A stretch of DNA of 64,000 bases from Candidatus Poseidonia sp. (GCA_030829545.1 JAURAI010000003.1:62001-126000), one strand, 5' to 3'. Positions 27,141 through 36,325 are shown, counted from the first letter of the stretch. Program-made: numbers and translations. Notes: generated by a model not told the origin, from the sequence alone.

Positions 27141-29011
27141 TAGAACTCACCTCCATTGAGTCCGCCCCAAGCAATTAATTGAGCACGAGCGGTTTGAGTA
27201 AGTTGGTAATTACGTGAACGGCCGACCTGCCTGACCTGCAAAATCCCATGCTTCAGCAGACGATTGCTGATTTGTGAAAGTCGGGCTCGCTTGATTCCAA
27301 GATGGCCAAGCATTTCCTTGTCTGAGGGAGAATAAGAGCGTTGATGGGCCATACTGACCACATAAGCATCCCTCATGTTCAATGAATTCAATTGGTTTTT
27401 GTTCAAGGGGTAGGTCTCCTTGGAACCTAACTGGGCCTGCTGCCGAGATTCAAAGAATTTCATGATGGAAGGGTCCAAACTTGTTCCACTGGCATTTCTT
27501 GTCCCTCCAAGGTTGGCAACAATCTCTGCGAAAAGTTGCACGAGTTCGCTTTGTGAATGAACGTGACTCGTGACGTTCTCAGATGAGAATTCCGCAACTG
27601 GCTGTTCATTGATATCTTCGTGTTCAGCAATCGGTTCGGGAATAAAATCGATTTCTTCAACGAGCCCAATCTCATCGTGAATCAATTCTGCACCGTTGAG
27701 GTCCTCAAGTTCATCCTCAGGCAATTCAGGAGTTTCAATGGCAACCCAATACTGATTCCCCTTTTCACTCACGACGGAATGCTGCACATTTTCCTCGAAA
27801 TCAGGATCGCTTTCTTCCTTTGTGATTTGCTTACTGTGTGCTTTATTTCGTTGTGCCAATCGTCCAAATGGACCTGTTGGGATTGATGAGCCACCGCCGT
27901 ATTCAGGCGCTGAAGCGTCGATAATTGGGGTTGTAAATGGCGCAGGTTGCAGGGGCTCATCTGATTCTTTCGCCTCAGCCAATTCAGTCATGTTCAAATC
28001 AAAGAGATCCCCAAATGCACTTTCTTCAACCTCGTTCGTATCATCACGTTCGGTCCAAGGCTGAGATGCATCAATAATATCGGTCTTGAAAGCCAAGGAG
28101 GATTCAATCTCCTCATCATCAGGGGTTGAAGGCAAGAAATCATCCATCTCAACGGTATAAGTCGCGTCATTGGTCTCTTGAACAGGAGCACTCATGATTT
28201 GACCCAACGTACTTGGCCCGTCTCTTGGAAGCAATTTTGCCGATGTATCCACTTCAGTTCGGCCAAGTCCGACGCCTTCATCCATACGAAGGGAATCAAC
28301 CGCATTACGCAACATCGTGATGATGGCTGCGGGGAAACCATCGCCCTCCTCAAGCAGTTTTGTTGCATCCTGAAAGGTGAAATCGCTTTCACTGACCCCC
28401 AACGAAGCCAGCCGTTGCTTGACAAGAGCAACAACATCTGACGGAGTAAAGGGGTGCAAAGGCAAGCGTTCGTAGGTATCCACGACACCTTTGGGGAGTT
28501 GATGGCGTTCTCGAGCCTCACAAACCAATATTACGACCGCTTTAAGTCGTTCAATGCTTGATTGAGCATCACGCAAGGCCACCTTGAGGATTGAAAGATC
28601 ACTCGCTGGAACATCGATCACAATCATCGGAAGTTTGTTGTTAAAACCGTACATTTCAGCGACCAATTGGTTCACCAATTCAACGCGACCGGAAGGTGCT
28701 TCAGCGCCCAACAATTGCTTGTAAATCATGTCAAGCAGGGCTTTAGCGGGATTGATGGCGGGAAGATGCTCGATTGAAGCATAAGCGCCCGCATAGGGCT
28801 TGAGGCATCGAACCAGCGATGTCCGACCAGAACCAAGTGGGCCGGTTAGCATGATACGCCGCGCTGACCCAAGGCGGAGATAATTCTTGAGTCGGTTGAA
28901 CACTTCATCGCGACCAACCATTTTCCCAAGCTCCCCTGGTTCAAGGGGGCGAATCGAAAATGGATTCTCATTGAGGAGTGGGAGCCCGTAAGCATAGCTT
29001 TGCTTAACCAT
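27140..29011 (-). CDS. AAA-type ATPase-like protein with Arg in Walker A and a winged helix
   Basis: About 623 residues. The N-terminal domain (25-260) resembles Orc1/Cdc6 and STAND-type AAA modules: MVGRDEVFNRL, then Walker A TGPLGSGRTS in which the essential Lys is Arg63, and a weak Walker B (MIVIDVPASD) lacking the DE pair. ATP hydrolysis is therefore doubtful. A long acidic linker (about 270-510) follows, then a C-terminal winged-helix DNA-binding domain (about 545-615: SPSDKEMLGHLGIKRARLSQ, SNRLLKHGILQVRQVGRSRN). A TATA-like GATATACT at 29031-29038 lies about 24 bases before the ATG at 29011, suggesting a leaderless transcript. Divergent from HMG-CoA reductase across an array of ATTAACGC sites, which it might bind. 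Confidence 0.75.
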   Translation of the reverse strand: MVKQSYAYGLPLLNENPFSIRPLEPGELGKMVGRDEVFNRLKNYLRLGSARRIMLTGPLGSGRTSLVRCLKPYAGAYASIEHLPAINPAKALLDMIYKQLLGAEAPSGRVELVNQLVAEMYGFNNKLPMIVIDVPASDLSILKVALRDAQSSIERLKAVVILVCEARERHQLPKGVVDTYERLPLHPFTPSDVVALVKQRLASLGVSESDFTFQDATKLLEEGDGFPAAIITMLRNAVDSLRMDEGVGLGRTEVDTSAKLLPRDGPSTLGQIMSAPVQETNDATYTVEMDDFLPSTPDDEEIESSLAFKTDIIDASQPWTERDDTNEVEESAFGDLFDLNMTELAEAKESDEPLQPAPFTTPIIDASAPEYGGGSSIPTGPFGRLAQRNKAHSKQITKEESDPDFEENVQHSVVSEKGNQYWVAIETPELPEDELEDLNGAELIHDEIGLVEEIDFIPEPIAEHEDINEQPVAEFSSENVTSHVHSQSELVQLFAEIVANLGGTRNASGTSLDPSIMKFFESRQQAQLGSKETYPLNKNQLNSLNMRDAYVVSMAHQRSYSPSDKEMLGHLGIKRARLSQISNRLLKHGILQVRQVGRSRNYQLTQTARAQLIAWGGLNGGEF

Positions 29012-29030
29012 GGCCGAGCAACTGAACCCT

Positions 29031-29038
29031 AGTATATC
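29031..29038 (-). promoter_or_regulatory. TATA-like box for the AAA/winged-helix gene
   Basis: GATATACT on the minus strand, about 24 bases upstream of the ATG at 29011 with no ribosome site between them, the geometry expected for a leaderless archaeal transcript. Confidence 0.5.
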
Positions 29039-29070
29039 ATCTTTGAGCAAATCAACACGACAGGCAAAGC

Positions 29071-29173
29071 CGTTAACTCATGTTAATCATTAAGCGGAGC
29101 GGTATTTCAATTCTGAATTAACGCATCATTAACGCTAGATTAACGCGTTAATTTATCCGTTAAAAGCGTTAAT
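29071..29173. repeat. Phased ATTAACGC/GCGTTAAT site array
   Basis: Three exact ATTAACGC copies start at 29117, 29128 and 29139, an 11-bp period. The third forms a 14-bp perfect palindrome ATTAACGCGTTAAT (29139-29152) with an inverted copy; a further inverted GCGTTAAT lies at 29166-29173, 21 bp on, with a partial CGTTAA at 29158. Upstream, CGTTAA (29071), GTTAAT (29082) and ATTAAGCG (29089) are diverged copies. The sites therefore face one side of the helix, as expected for cooperative binding of a regulator or an origin-type initiator. The array lies between the divergent AAA/winged-helix and HMG-CoA reductase genes. Confidence 0.8.
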
Positions 29174-29251
29174 TCGCCCGCCCCGAGGTGAGATGTTAGA
29201 GGCGATTGATTCAAGGAACGGTTCGGCCACCCAAGGCATGAGGAATCACTG

Positions 29252-30547
29252 ATGCCAGTTGAAAACAGCCGATTCAAAGGGTTCTACAATCATTCTGTAG
29301 AAGAACGCCGCAATCTCATTGCCAAAGCTGCAGGCTTGGATAGTGCACATGTAGAGGCCCTCGCCGCCCACGGTGAACTGGATGAGGCTGCTGCAAGTCG
29401 AATGATTGAAAACGTCATTGGGACGATGTCCTTACCCGTAGGAGTTGCAACAAACTTTGTCATCGATGGCGAGCATTACGTGATTCCATTTTGCCTTGAG
29501 GAATCAAGTGTCGTGGCTGCTGCATCAAACATGGCCAAACGATGCCTTGCAAAGGGTGGCTTCAGGACACAAAACGATGACCCGGTGATGATCGGTCAAT
29601 TACAAATGCTCGATATCAATGACATTTCTGTGGCTTCATCGGCTATTTTGGCGGCAAAAGAGGACTTAATTTCATTTTGCAACGACATACCGTCTCGCAT
29701 GATCTCGCTTGGAGGTGGGTGCAAGGACATCCAAATCCGAGAGATTTCAACCTCACTGGGACCCATGATGATCGTCCACCTCCTTGTTGACTGCCGTGAC
29801 GCTATGGGTGCGAATGCCGTCAACACGATGGCCGAGCGTGTTGCTCCGCAACTTGAACAACTCACTGGCGGACGAGCCCATCTTAGAATCCTATCAAATC
29901 TCGCAAGCCATCGACTTGCACGTGTTGAAGCCACCTTTACCCCCGAAGAGATGGCCTCAAATGGAGAACGTGAAGACGGTCTTGCAGTGATTGAAGGCAT
30001 TCTCGAAGCACAAGCCTTTGCAGTGAGTGACCCGTACAGGGCTGCAACGCATAACAAAGGCATCATGAACGCCATTAGCAGTATCGCCCTGGCATGTGGA
30101 CAAGACTGGCGTGCGATTGAAGCAGGATGTCACGCCTATACGTCTCTTGAGCACGGTCAATACACCTCCATGTCAACGTGGACACAACATGAAGACGGAG
30201 ACCTCGTTGGTTCGATGGTCTTGCCCATGGCAGTAGGCATTGTTGGTGGAGCCTCCAAGGTACACCCTGCTGCGAAGGCGAATCTAGCCATCCTCGGCGT
30301 CACATCAGCGCAGGAATTGGCTGGAATCATGCTGTGTGGTGGCCTCGCACAAAATTTGGGCGCATTACGAGCCCTGTCTACAAAGGGTATCCAAGCAGGT
30401 CACATGAAACTCCATGCAAAAAACATGGCTGTGAGTGCCGGAGCAGTTGGCGATGAGATAGAAATCCTCGCTACACGAGTTCAGGCCTACGAAGGTGCCC
30501 GCACTCAATCAATGGTCGAAGCATGGCTCAAAGAGATGCGTTCGTGA
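29252..30547 (+). CDS. mvaA: HMG-CoA reductase, class II
   Basis: Reduces 3-hydroxy-3-methylglutaryl-CoA to mevalonate for isoprenoid (archaeal lipid) synthesis. The 431-residue length and motifs are those of the class II bacterial-type enzyme (Pseudomonas mevalonii group): ENVIGTMSLPVGVATNF (Glu53), DAMGANAVN (183-191), NKGIMN (Lys269), DWRAIEAG (Asp285) and GHMKLHAKNMA (383-393, catalytic His). Class I enzymes of most archaea have a different pattern. Ribosome site GAGG lies a few bases before the ATG. A divergent, multi-site control region precedes it. Convergent with scpB, five bases apart. Confidence 0.93.
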   Translation: MPVENSRFKGFYNHSVEERRNLIAKAAGLDSAHVEALAAHGELDEAAASRMIENVIGTMSLPVGVATNFVIDGEHYVIPFCLEESSVVAAASNMAKRCLAKGGFRTQNDDPVMIGQLQMLDINDISVASSAILAAKEDLISFCNDIPSRMISLGGGCKDIQIREISTSLGPMMIVHLLVDCRDAMGANAVNTMAERVAPQLEQLTGGRAHLRILSNLASHRLARVEATFTPEEMASNGEREDGLAVIEGILEAQAFAVSDPYRAATHNKGIMNAISSIALACGQDWRAIEAGCHAYTSLEHGQYTSMSTWTQHEDGDLVGSMVLPMAVGIVGGASKVHPAAKANLAILGVTSAQELAGIMLCGGLAQNLGALRALSTKGIQAGHMKLHAKNMAVSAGAVGDEIEILATRVQAYEGARTQSMVEAWLKEMRS

Positions 30548-30552
30548 TAAGT

Positions 30553-31167
30553 TCATTCTTCCTCACTTACTGGAAGGGGAGCCTGAATTGTACCTGAATC
30601 TTCACTTTCTTCCTGAAGAATTTGTTTTCGTTCACCAAGTTCATCCAAGAGCCCGGAGGATTGAACTTGTTCTCGAAACCACGCCTTTACCTTTTTCCGG
30701 TCAGTGTGAGGACAACCAAAGGCTTCTGAGAAACGACGGGTTGTAGAGAGGCGACGTGTATTTCCATCTTTGCGCCGATCTACCATGCCGAGTTGGGCCA
30801 ATTCACGAACATAATCGTACGCTTTTTGCCCCAATAATTCCACAAGCCGTGACTGCGGCATTGGCTGGTGATAGGCAATCAATGCTGCAGCCTTGAGCAA
30901 CTTAGGCGGCATGTCGGTTTTAGCATCCTTTGGAAGATGTGATGCAATACTCGGTTTGACCTCAAGAGCCCAACGTTCACCCACTGCTGCAAGTTGCAGG
31001 GACCCGACCTTACGTCGTTTGATGGTAGCTTGAAGGGAATAGAGACAATCGAGCATTTCATCCTCGTCATAGCCCAATGCCTGGGATAACTCACCAGTGG
31101 ACATGGATTTACCGGAACTAAACAAGGTCGCCTCAATAAGCGTTTCAAGTGGCAATTCTGTCATCAT
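30553..31167 (-). CDS. scpB: Chromosome segregation and condensation protein ScpB
   Basis: Winged-helix partner of the SMC-kleisin condensin. The 204 residues carry the ScpB pattern: LIEATLFSSGKSMSTGELSQ at the N-terminus, LKAAALIAYHQPMPQSRLVE and the YDYVRELAQLGMVDRRKDG wing of the second winged helix, then an acidic tail. Third gene of smc-scpA-scpB; nine bases follow the scpA stop. A strong AAGGAGGTGA precedes tandem ATGs at 31167 and 31164. Confidence 0.9.
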   Translation of the reverse strand: MMTELPLETLIEATLFSSGKSMSTGELSQALGYDEDEMLDCLYSLQATIKRRKVGSLQLAAVGERWALEVKPSIASHLPKDAKTDMPPKLLKAAALIAYHQPMPQSRLVELLGQKAYDYVRELAQLGMVDRRKDGNTRRLSTTRRFSEAFGCPHTDRKKVKAWFREQVQSSGLLDELGERKQILQEESEDSGTIQAPLPVSEEE

Positions 31168-31176
31168 TTCACCTCC

Positions 31177-32370
31177 TTATTCAACCAGCCATTCGTGGTC
31201 GCTGAAATCTGATTCTGAAGGTGCTTCCTCCAGACGCTCTTTCTGTGCGATAGCATCCAAGCGAGCCTGCCGCCGAGTCGCCTTCTCTTCTGCTACCCGT
31301 GCACGCTCAGCAATGGCTTCCATTCGGTGCACAGAGCCTGTAGCATCACCCTCAATGCCGTCTGAATCTTCAGCCATCAAGGACTCAATTTCGTCCAACA
31401 CTTCTTGAAAGTTATCAAGATTTGGCCAAAGATCTTCGATCATAATGGCTTCGAGTGCCTCACCATCTTGAGAGATACTTGCCATGCGGCGATGGGTCAG
31501 AAATAATCCAGCGATGAAGGAAGCAACGAATGCTTCACTGTCAGGATCGTGGAGTTGGTCGCCAAAAGTCGAGGTGAGGATCGGTTTGAGTTTCACCATC
31601 ACATCAACGAGTCGTACTGAGGACGAACCAGCTTCCTCGCAGGTGGATTTGAGTGCTCTCCAACAACGCTCAATATCCCCTTCAAGGTCTTCATTGTGCA
31701 TGCGACCTCCAACATTGGCAAGGTATTCACTGAGTTCACGTTGATGTTCAATTCGGTTCAATTCACGTTGCTGCAAGGCTTCCGCATCATCTGCTGCATC
31801 CTTGAATGCTGACAGCAATTCACCAAGGGTCACCGGCCTGCCCTCATCACGGCGAACACGTCCGTCAAATAACGAGGGTAAGATTTCGTCAGCCTCGCCT
31901 TCGAGAATGGATTGTGTGAAGAAATAGGCCTCATCGTCATAGTCCGATTCCCAACCAAAGCCAAGGTCCTCTTCCCATGTATCCTCTTCATCTTGCAGTT
32001 GTATTCGGTCAAACAGCGTAGCTGATTGCTGGTGCAACACCTCCCACGAAAGTCGAATTAATCTTCCACAAGCAGGTAAATCGAGGTTTTCATCATCCTT
32101 CACGCGTAGAGCGAAGACATTCAAAAATGCGGAAAGGTCAACATTCCAAGGGTCAAATTCTTCCTCTCGGACCAGTGAAAGTACCAACGCAACCGAGCGG
32201 TCAAAGGGGTCGTGAAGACTTTGATGCTCCGCTTCCTCAGTACCTGCGATGCTCACAATTCGCTGACTGAATTGTTCAGCATCTTGGCGCTCTTCACCCG
32301 ATGCAAGGAGCTGGTCGATGATGTCCTGTTGGAGGAACCATCGGTCAAGAACACCTTGTTGTTCAGCCAC
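31177..32370 (-). CDS. scpA: Kleisin-like segregation and condensation protein ScpA
   Basis: Bridges the two SMC heads. FDRSVALVLSLVREEEFDPW followed by NVDLSAFLNVFALRV near residues 57-95 is the ScpA N-terminal SMC-neck-binding region, and LIRLSWEVLHQQSATLF follows it. The C-terminal half (about 245-330) has the winged-helix-like VKLKPILTSTF segment. At 397 residues it is longer than bacterial ScpA (~250) because of an acidic central linker (about 130-240) and an Ala/Arg/Glu coiled-coil tail. The start is a GTG at 32370 with GAGGTGATT upstream; nine bases separate it from the smc stop. Confidence 0.85.
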   Translation of the reverse strand: MAEQQGVLDRWFLQQDIIDQLLASGEERQDAEQFSQRIVSIAGTEEAEHQSLHDPFDRSVALVLSLVREEEFDPWNVDLSAFLNVFALRVKDDENLDLPACGRLIRLSWEVLHQQSATLFDRIQLQDEEDTWEEDLGFGWESDYDDEAYFFTQSILEGEADEILPSLFDGRVRRDEGRPVTLGELLSAFKDAADDAEALQQRELNRIEHQRELSEYLANVGGRMHNEDLEGDIERCWRALKSTCEEAGSSSVRLVDVMVKLKPILTSTFGDQLHDPDSEAFVASFIAGLFLTHRRMASISQDGEALEAIMIEDLWPNLDNFQEVLDEIESLMAEDSDGIEGDATGSVHRMEAIAERARVAEEKATRRQARLDAIAQKERLEEAPSESDFSDHEWLVE

Positions 32371-32379
32371 ACAATCACC

Positions 32380-35300
32380 TCATGCCTCTTCCACTGATTC
32401 AATCGTTGCTTCTTCCGTGGAGTCATCATCCACGAGTTGATTGGCAACTTCTGCTCGCTCATTGATGTCCTCTGTCGTTTCCTGAGTTCGCTCAACCAGG
32501 CCGCCGAGGGCGGGTTCTTCTGGTGTTGAAAGGTGTGGTAGCAAACCTCCCAGACTTTGAGGCACGGCGAGGTCATCGGGAACCCGAGGCATGTCTTCTG
32601 TGGCCAAGACAGCATCTTTGATACGCGTTTCATTCTTGTCAGCGTCTTTCTGAGCCTCCTTAAGGGCGGCTTCACCAAGTGCAATCGCCCGTTCTCGGTC
32701 GAAATCAAGGATACGGCGACTGCATCCATCTCCACCGTGAGTGATGCCGATGTGATGGTCTGCCAATTTGAGCGATACTTTACGCAAGGTCACCATGATG
32801 AATTGAGCCCGCTTGCTGCGCTGACGGCACATCTTTGCGATTCGTTCTGCGTTGTAAGCGTCGAGATTCTGGTCAACTTCGTCAAAGTAGTAAAACGGAC
32901 TTGGATCGTAATCCTGAATGGCAAAGATGAGTGCAAGAGCAGCCATCGATTGCTCGCCGCCAGAAAGTTGTTGCCGGCTGACCTTGGATGATTTGCCTCG
33001 TGGCTGGGCCCAAAGTTCGAGCCCTGCCTTGAAGGGTTCGTCTGGATTTTCGAGGAAGAGTTCCCCTCGTCCACCATCGGAGAGTTCCTTGTAGGATTCT
33101 TTGAAATTTTCATTCACTTGTTCGAGCACGTCGATCAGGCGTTCCTTACGCTGAGATTCCAATTGTTCTGTAACATCAATCAAATCTTTTCTGCGCTTTT
33201 GGAGTGTTGCAAATTCATCCTTCATCAAGTCCAAACGTGCTTGACATGTTTCATATTGCTCAATGGCCATCATGTTGACGTTTCCAAAGCCTTCCATACG
33301 ACGCTGCAGGTGGCGTAGCTTTCGTTCAACTTCTGCCACATTCCCGAGGTTTTCAGGCATAGCAGTAAGGGAAAGCCCCGCCTCAATCAACTCTTGGCCC
33401 ATCAATTGAAGTTCACTCTCCCGTTCTGTGATGGTGCGGATGAGTTCGTCGGCCAAGCGACGGTTGTTCTGGGCCTTTGAAAGGCGTTCTTCATTTCTGA
33501 CGCGTAGTGTGGCGCGCTGTTCGGTCAATTCTTGACGCTCATCTTCGAGGCCTTGGTTTTCCTCAAGGTAAACGGCTTGCTCGTCTTTCTTGGCTTTGAG
33601 TGAAATCTGATCGGTTGCTAGTTCTGCTTGCAAATTATCAACACGTTCACTGCGTGCGAGGGCTGCGGCTTCAAAGGCTGTGACTCTGGCATCAATCTCG
33701 TTGACGCGGCGCAGAAGCAGTTCTTCATGCGCTGCTCCGTTGGAGATGGCTTCCTCAGCTTTTTCCTTGACGCCTGTGGCACTGACTCGCTTCAAATTTG
33801 CAGCATGCATTCGCTCGCGTAGGTGTTCAGGGCTGGCATCTTCGAGTTGTTGCTGTGCTGAACGTTGGGCTTCAACGACCGCCTCGTGTTGCTGCTGAGC
33901 TTCATCATGCGAGATGAGAGCCTTTTGTGCATCGATACGAAGTTGTTCCAATTTGTGCTCGAGGCCTGCACAGACCTCTTGCGCTTTCTTGTAGGCGGCG
34001 TTGATTTGTTTCTTTTCGGCGTTCATTTCTCGAACGGCGGTAGCGTGAGTATCATCGACCATTGCATTGATTTGTTGCCGGAGGCGTTGTTGGTTTTCCC
34101 TCGCTTCGCGAAGTGCTGCACGGACAGTTTCTTCCATCAATTCGTAACGCTGAACTTCGGCAGTGTATTTCTCAACATCCGATGCCCCTTGGATGCGTCC
34201 ACCAAAGGAAATCGACATCTTTCGTTGTGAACCTCCGACCATGGCGCCGCCTGCTTCGGTCAAGTCACCACGCAAGGTGACGAGGCGCACACCACCCATG
34301 TGCTTCCTTGCGGTCGCCATCGAATCAACCAGGAGCGTGTTTCGCAACACAAAACGTACGGCAATATCGATGCGTGGGTCATAATCGAGAAGTTCGTGAG
34401 CAAAACCGATCACTCCAGGCTTACGGGCAGTCATCACGGACTTACCGCCTGCCCGGGTATTGTTGAGTTTATTGAGAGGAAGGAAGGTGGCACGGCCAGC
34501 CTTGTTGGACGCTAGCCAGCGAATCGCTTGTGCGGCGTGCTCGTCGGATTCAACGACAACTGATGCCATACCAGCACCGATAGCCGTTGCAAGAGCAAGT
34601 TCGTGACCGTTGTCTTTTGGAGCACATAATTCCGCAATGGTGCCGATGATGCCTTCCAATTCTCCTCGGTCTCGAGCAGCGATAACGGCACTCGCACCGC
34701 CCGCTAAGCCCTTCGCTCCGGACTTTTGTTCCATTTCCGCTTTGGCGAGATTCAACGCACGCTCTGCTTCGCGGAGCTTGACCTCGACACGTGTTCGGTC
34801 TTCTCCAAGTTGAGCTTCTGCTTGTTGGGATTTGTTCAAAGCCGCAGCGAGGGCTTCTCGGTCGTATTCGGGTGCATCTTCTTTCAATTGCTGACCACGA
34901 AGGTCCAATTCGCCCAATGCTAGACGGAGTTCCTCCACCTCTTCTTGAGCGCTCGCAAGTTGTCCGCCAATCAGTTCGGCTTCGAGAGCAAAACGGTCCA
35001 CGTCGGATTGGGCAGAGGAGAGGGACTCCTGACTCGCTTCAACCTTGGACTGTGCATCAGTAAGGGCATTAGCTAAATCTTGATTCTTTTCACCCGCCGA
35101 TTCCAAGGCATGGCGAATGTTGACTTCTTCATCCTGAGCCTCTTTCAAATCCCTCAAGGCAGATTCGAGAGCATCATTCGCTGAACGAAGTTCATTTTGG
35201 AAGCGTTCAAGTTCTCCCTTGGCTTCTGTGCCTTGTTCAACCGTACTGCTCAATTCGATGGCTTCGTCCTCGTCTTCACGCTCAGCATCGCTGATTCGGT

Positions 35301-36255
35301 CGGTATTCAGTTCAATTCGAACTTGAAGTTCTTGGATTGCCTTTCCGAGTTCTGAGGTTTCCCCACCGGTCAATTTGTTGATCTCTTGTTGGAGTTCTGA
35401 AATCTTGTCGTCGAGTTCAAGGAGTAACTTTTCGCTTACAGTGTGCTCGTCAATGAGGTGTTGGCTTTCCGAAAGGTATCGGTCACGCTGCTCCACATGG
35501 AAATCCAATTCATTCTTCATGCTCGCATATCGCGATTGGAGAAGGAGGGTGTTGGTGCGTTGTATTTCATCAGCGACATCCTTGGCCTTTTGAGCCACAA
35601 CCTTCTCCTTTTCCAGCGTCGCAAGCCGGTCGAGTTGTTCCTTTTCCAATAAACCAATTCGCTCAAGATAAGTTTCCACCATTTCTTTTTGCTTGGTTGC
35701 TTTGCGGATTTCATCGTCATAAGATGTCACTCCTGCAACATTATCGAGGACCTTACGGCGTTCGTTGGCGGTCATTTTAGCCAGGCTGGTCACGTCACCT
35801 TGGAGGACGATATTGTATCCGTCTGGACGTGCATTGGCGGCACCGAGGAGACGATGAAACACCTTCTGCGTACTGTCCTCTCCGTTGAGCTGGTAGGTCG
35901 TGACTGGATTGTTTGATGCTGTCAGTCGGATGCGTCGCGACATGCGAATTTCCTCTTTATCCAAAGGCAGTCGGCGACGGCCATTACCCATGACTGGATT
36001 GGCAAAAACAAGCGTTACGCTGCAATCGCGTGCAGGCTTGGAGTTTTTTCCGCCATTGAAGATGAGGTCTGCTGAATTTTGAGCGCGAATAACACGGTTG
36101 GATTTAGGGCCCAGCACGAATTGAATCGCATCTCCACAATTCGATTTCCCTGAACCATTAGGTCCAGTAATCGCCGTGAAACCGCGGTCAAGAGGTACCG
36201 TAACCTCGCCCTTGAACGATTTGAAATTATTCACTTCAAGTGATTTTAGATACAT
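32380..36255 (-). CDS. smc: SMC chromosome condensation ATPase
   Basis: Condensin core ATPase of 1291 residues. Walker A GPNGSGKSN (31-39) lies in the N-terminal head; two long coiled coils flank a hinge at about 520-640 containing GIIGTIAELC and SVVVESDEHAAQAIRWL; the C-terminal head has signature QLSGGEQSMAALAL and Walker B YYFDEVDQNLD. All ATPase motifs are intact. An acidic extension of about 110 residues after the C-head (from HIGITHGGDGCSR on) is longer than usual. It heads the smc-scpA-scpB operon, so the full condensin is encoded. A palindromic site and TATA box lie directly upstream. Confidence 0.96.
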   Translation of the reverse strand: MYLKSLEVNNFKSFKGEVTVPLDRGFTAITGPNGSGKSNCGDAIQFVLGPKSNRVIRAQNSADLIFNGGKNSKPARDCSVTLVFANPVMGNGRRRLPLDKEEIRMSRRIRLTASNNPVTTYQLNGEDSTQKVFHRLLGAANARPDGYNIVLQGDVTSLAKMTANERRKVLDNVAGVTSYDDEIRKATKQKEMVETYLERIGLLEKEQLDRLATLEKEKVVAQKAKDVADEIQRTNTLLLQSRYASMKNELDFHVEQRDRYLSESQHLIDEHTVSEKLLLELDDKISELQQEINKLTGGETSELGKAIQELQVRIELNTDRISDAEREDEDEAIELSSTVEQGTEAKGELERFQNELRSANDALESALRDLKEAQDEEVNIRHALESAGEKNQDLANALTDAQSKVEASQESLSSAQSDVDRFALEAELIGGQLASAQEEVEELRLALGELDLRGQQLKEDAPEYDREALAAALNKSQQAEAQLGEDRTRVEVKLREAERALNLAKAEMEQKSGAKGLAGGASAVIAARDRGELEGIIGTIAELCAPKDNGHELALATAIGAGMASVVVESDEHAAQAIRWLASNKAGRATFLPLNKLNNTRAGGKSVMTARKPGVIGFAHELLDYDPRIDIAVRFVLRNTLLVDSMATARKHMGGVRLVTLRGDLTEAGGAMVGGSQRKMSISFGGRIQGASDVEKYTAEVQRYELMEETVRAALREARENQQRLRQQINAMVDDTHATAVREMNAEKKQINAAYKKAQEVCAGLEHKLEQLRIDAQKALISHDEAQQQHEAVVEAQRSAQQQLEDASPEHLRERMHAANLKRVSATGVKEKAEEAISNGAAHEELLLRRVNEIDARVTAFEAAALARSERVDNLQAELATDQISLKAKKDEQAVYLEENQGLEDERQELTEQRATLRVRNEERLSKAQNNRRLADELIRTITERESELQLMGQELIEAGLSLTAMPENLGNVAEVERKLRHLQRRMEGFGNVNMMAIEQYETCQARLDLMKDEFATLQKRRKDLIDVTEQLESQRKERLIDVLEQVNENFKESYKELSDGGRGELFLENPDEPFKAGLELWAQPRGKSSKVSRQQLSGGEQSMAALALIFAIQDYDPSPFYYFDEVDQNLDAYNAERIAKMCRQRSKRAQFIMVTLRKVSLKLADHHIGITHGGDGCSRRILDFDRERAIALGEAALKEAQKDADKNETRIKDAVLATEDMPRVPDDLAVPQSLGGLLPHLSTPEEPALGGLVERTQETTEDINERAEVANQLVDDDSTEEATIESVEEA

Positions 36256-36269
36256 CCCTATCCCTCTCA

Positions 36270-36325
36270 GTAAGGAAACAAGCCCTTACCTTATTTCTTG
36301 CACCCGTTCCTTACAGCCTTTAAAG
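36270..36325 (-). promoter_or_regulatory. smc promoter with GTAAGG/CCTTAC operator-like sites
   Basis: On the minus strand CTTTAAAGG (36317-36325) is a TATA-like box about 65 bases before the smc ATG. Downstream, in the expected start/leader region, GTAAGG (36270-36275) and CCTTAC (36284-36289) form a 6-8-6 inverted repeat, and a third CCTTAC lies at 36309-36314 next to the TATA box. Such placement suits a repressor or autoregulator. Ribosome site GAGAGGGATAGGG lies near the ATG. Confidence 0.45.

Noticed and set aside
29071-29173. CRISPR-like array
   Set aside because: Repeats are 8 bases at an 11-bp period with no spacers of CRISPR length and no cas genes.
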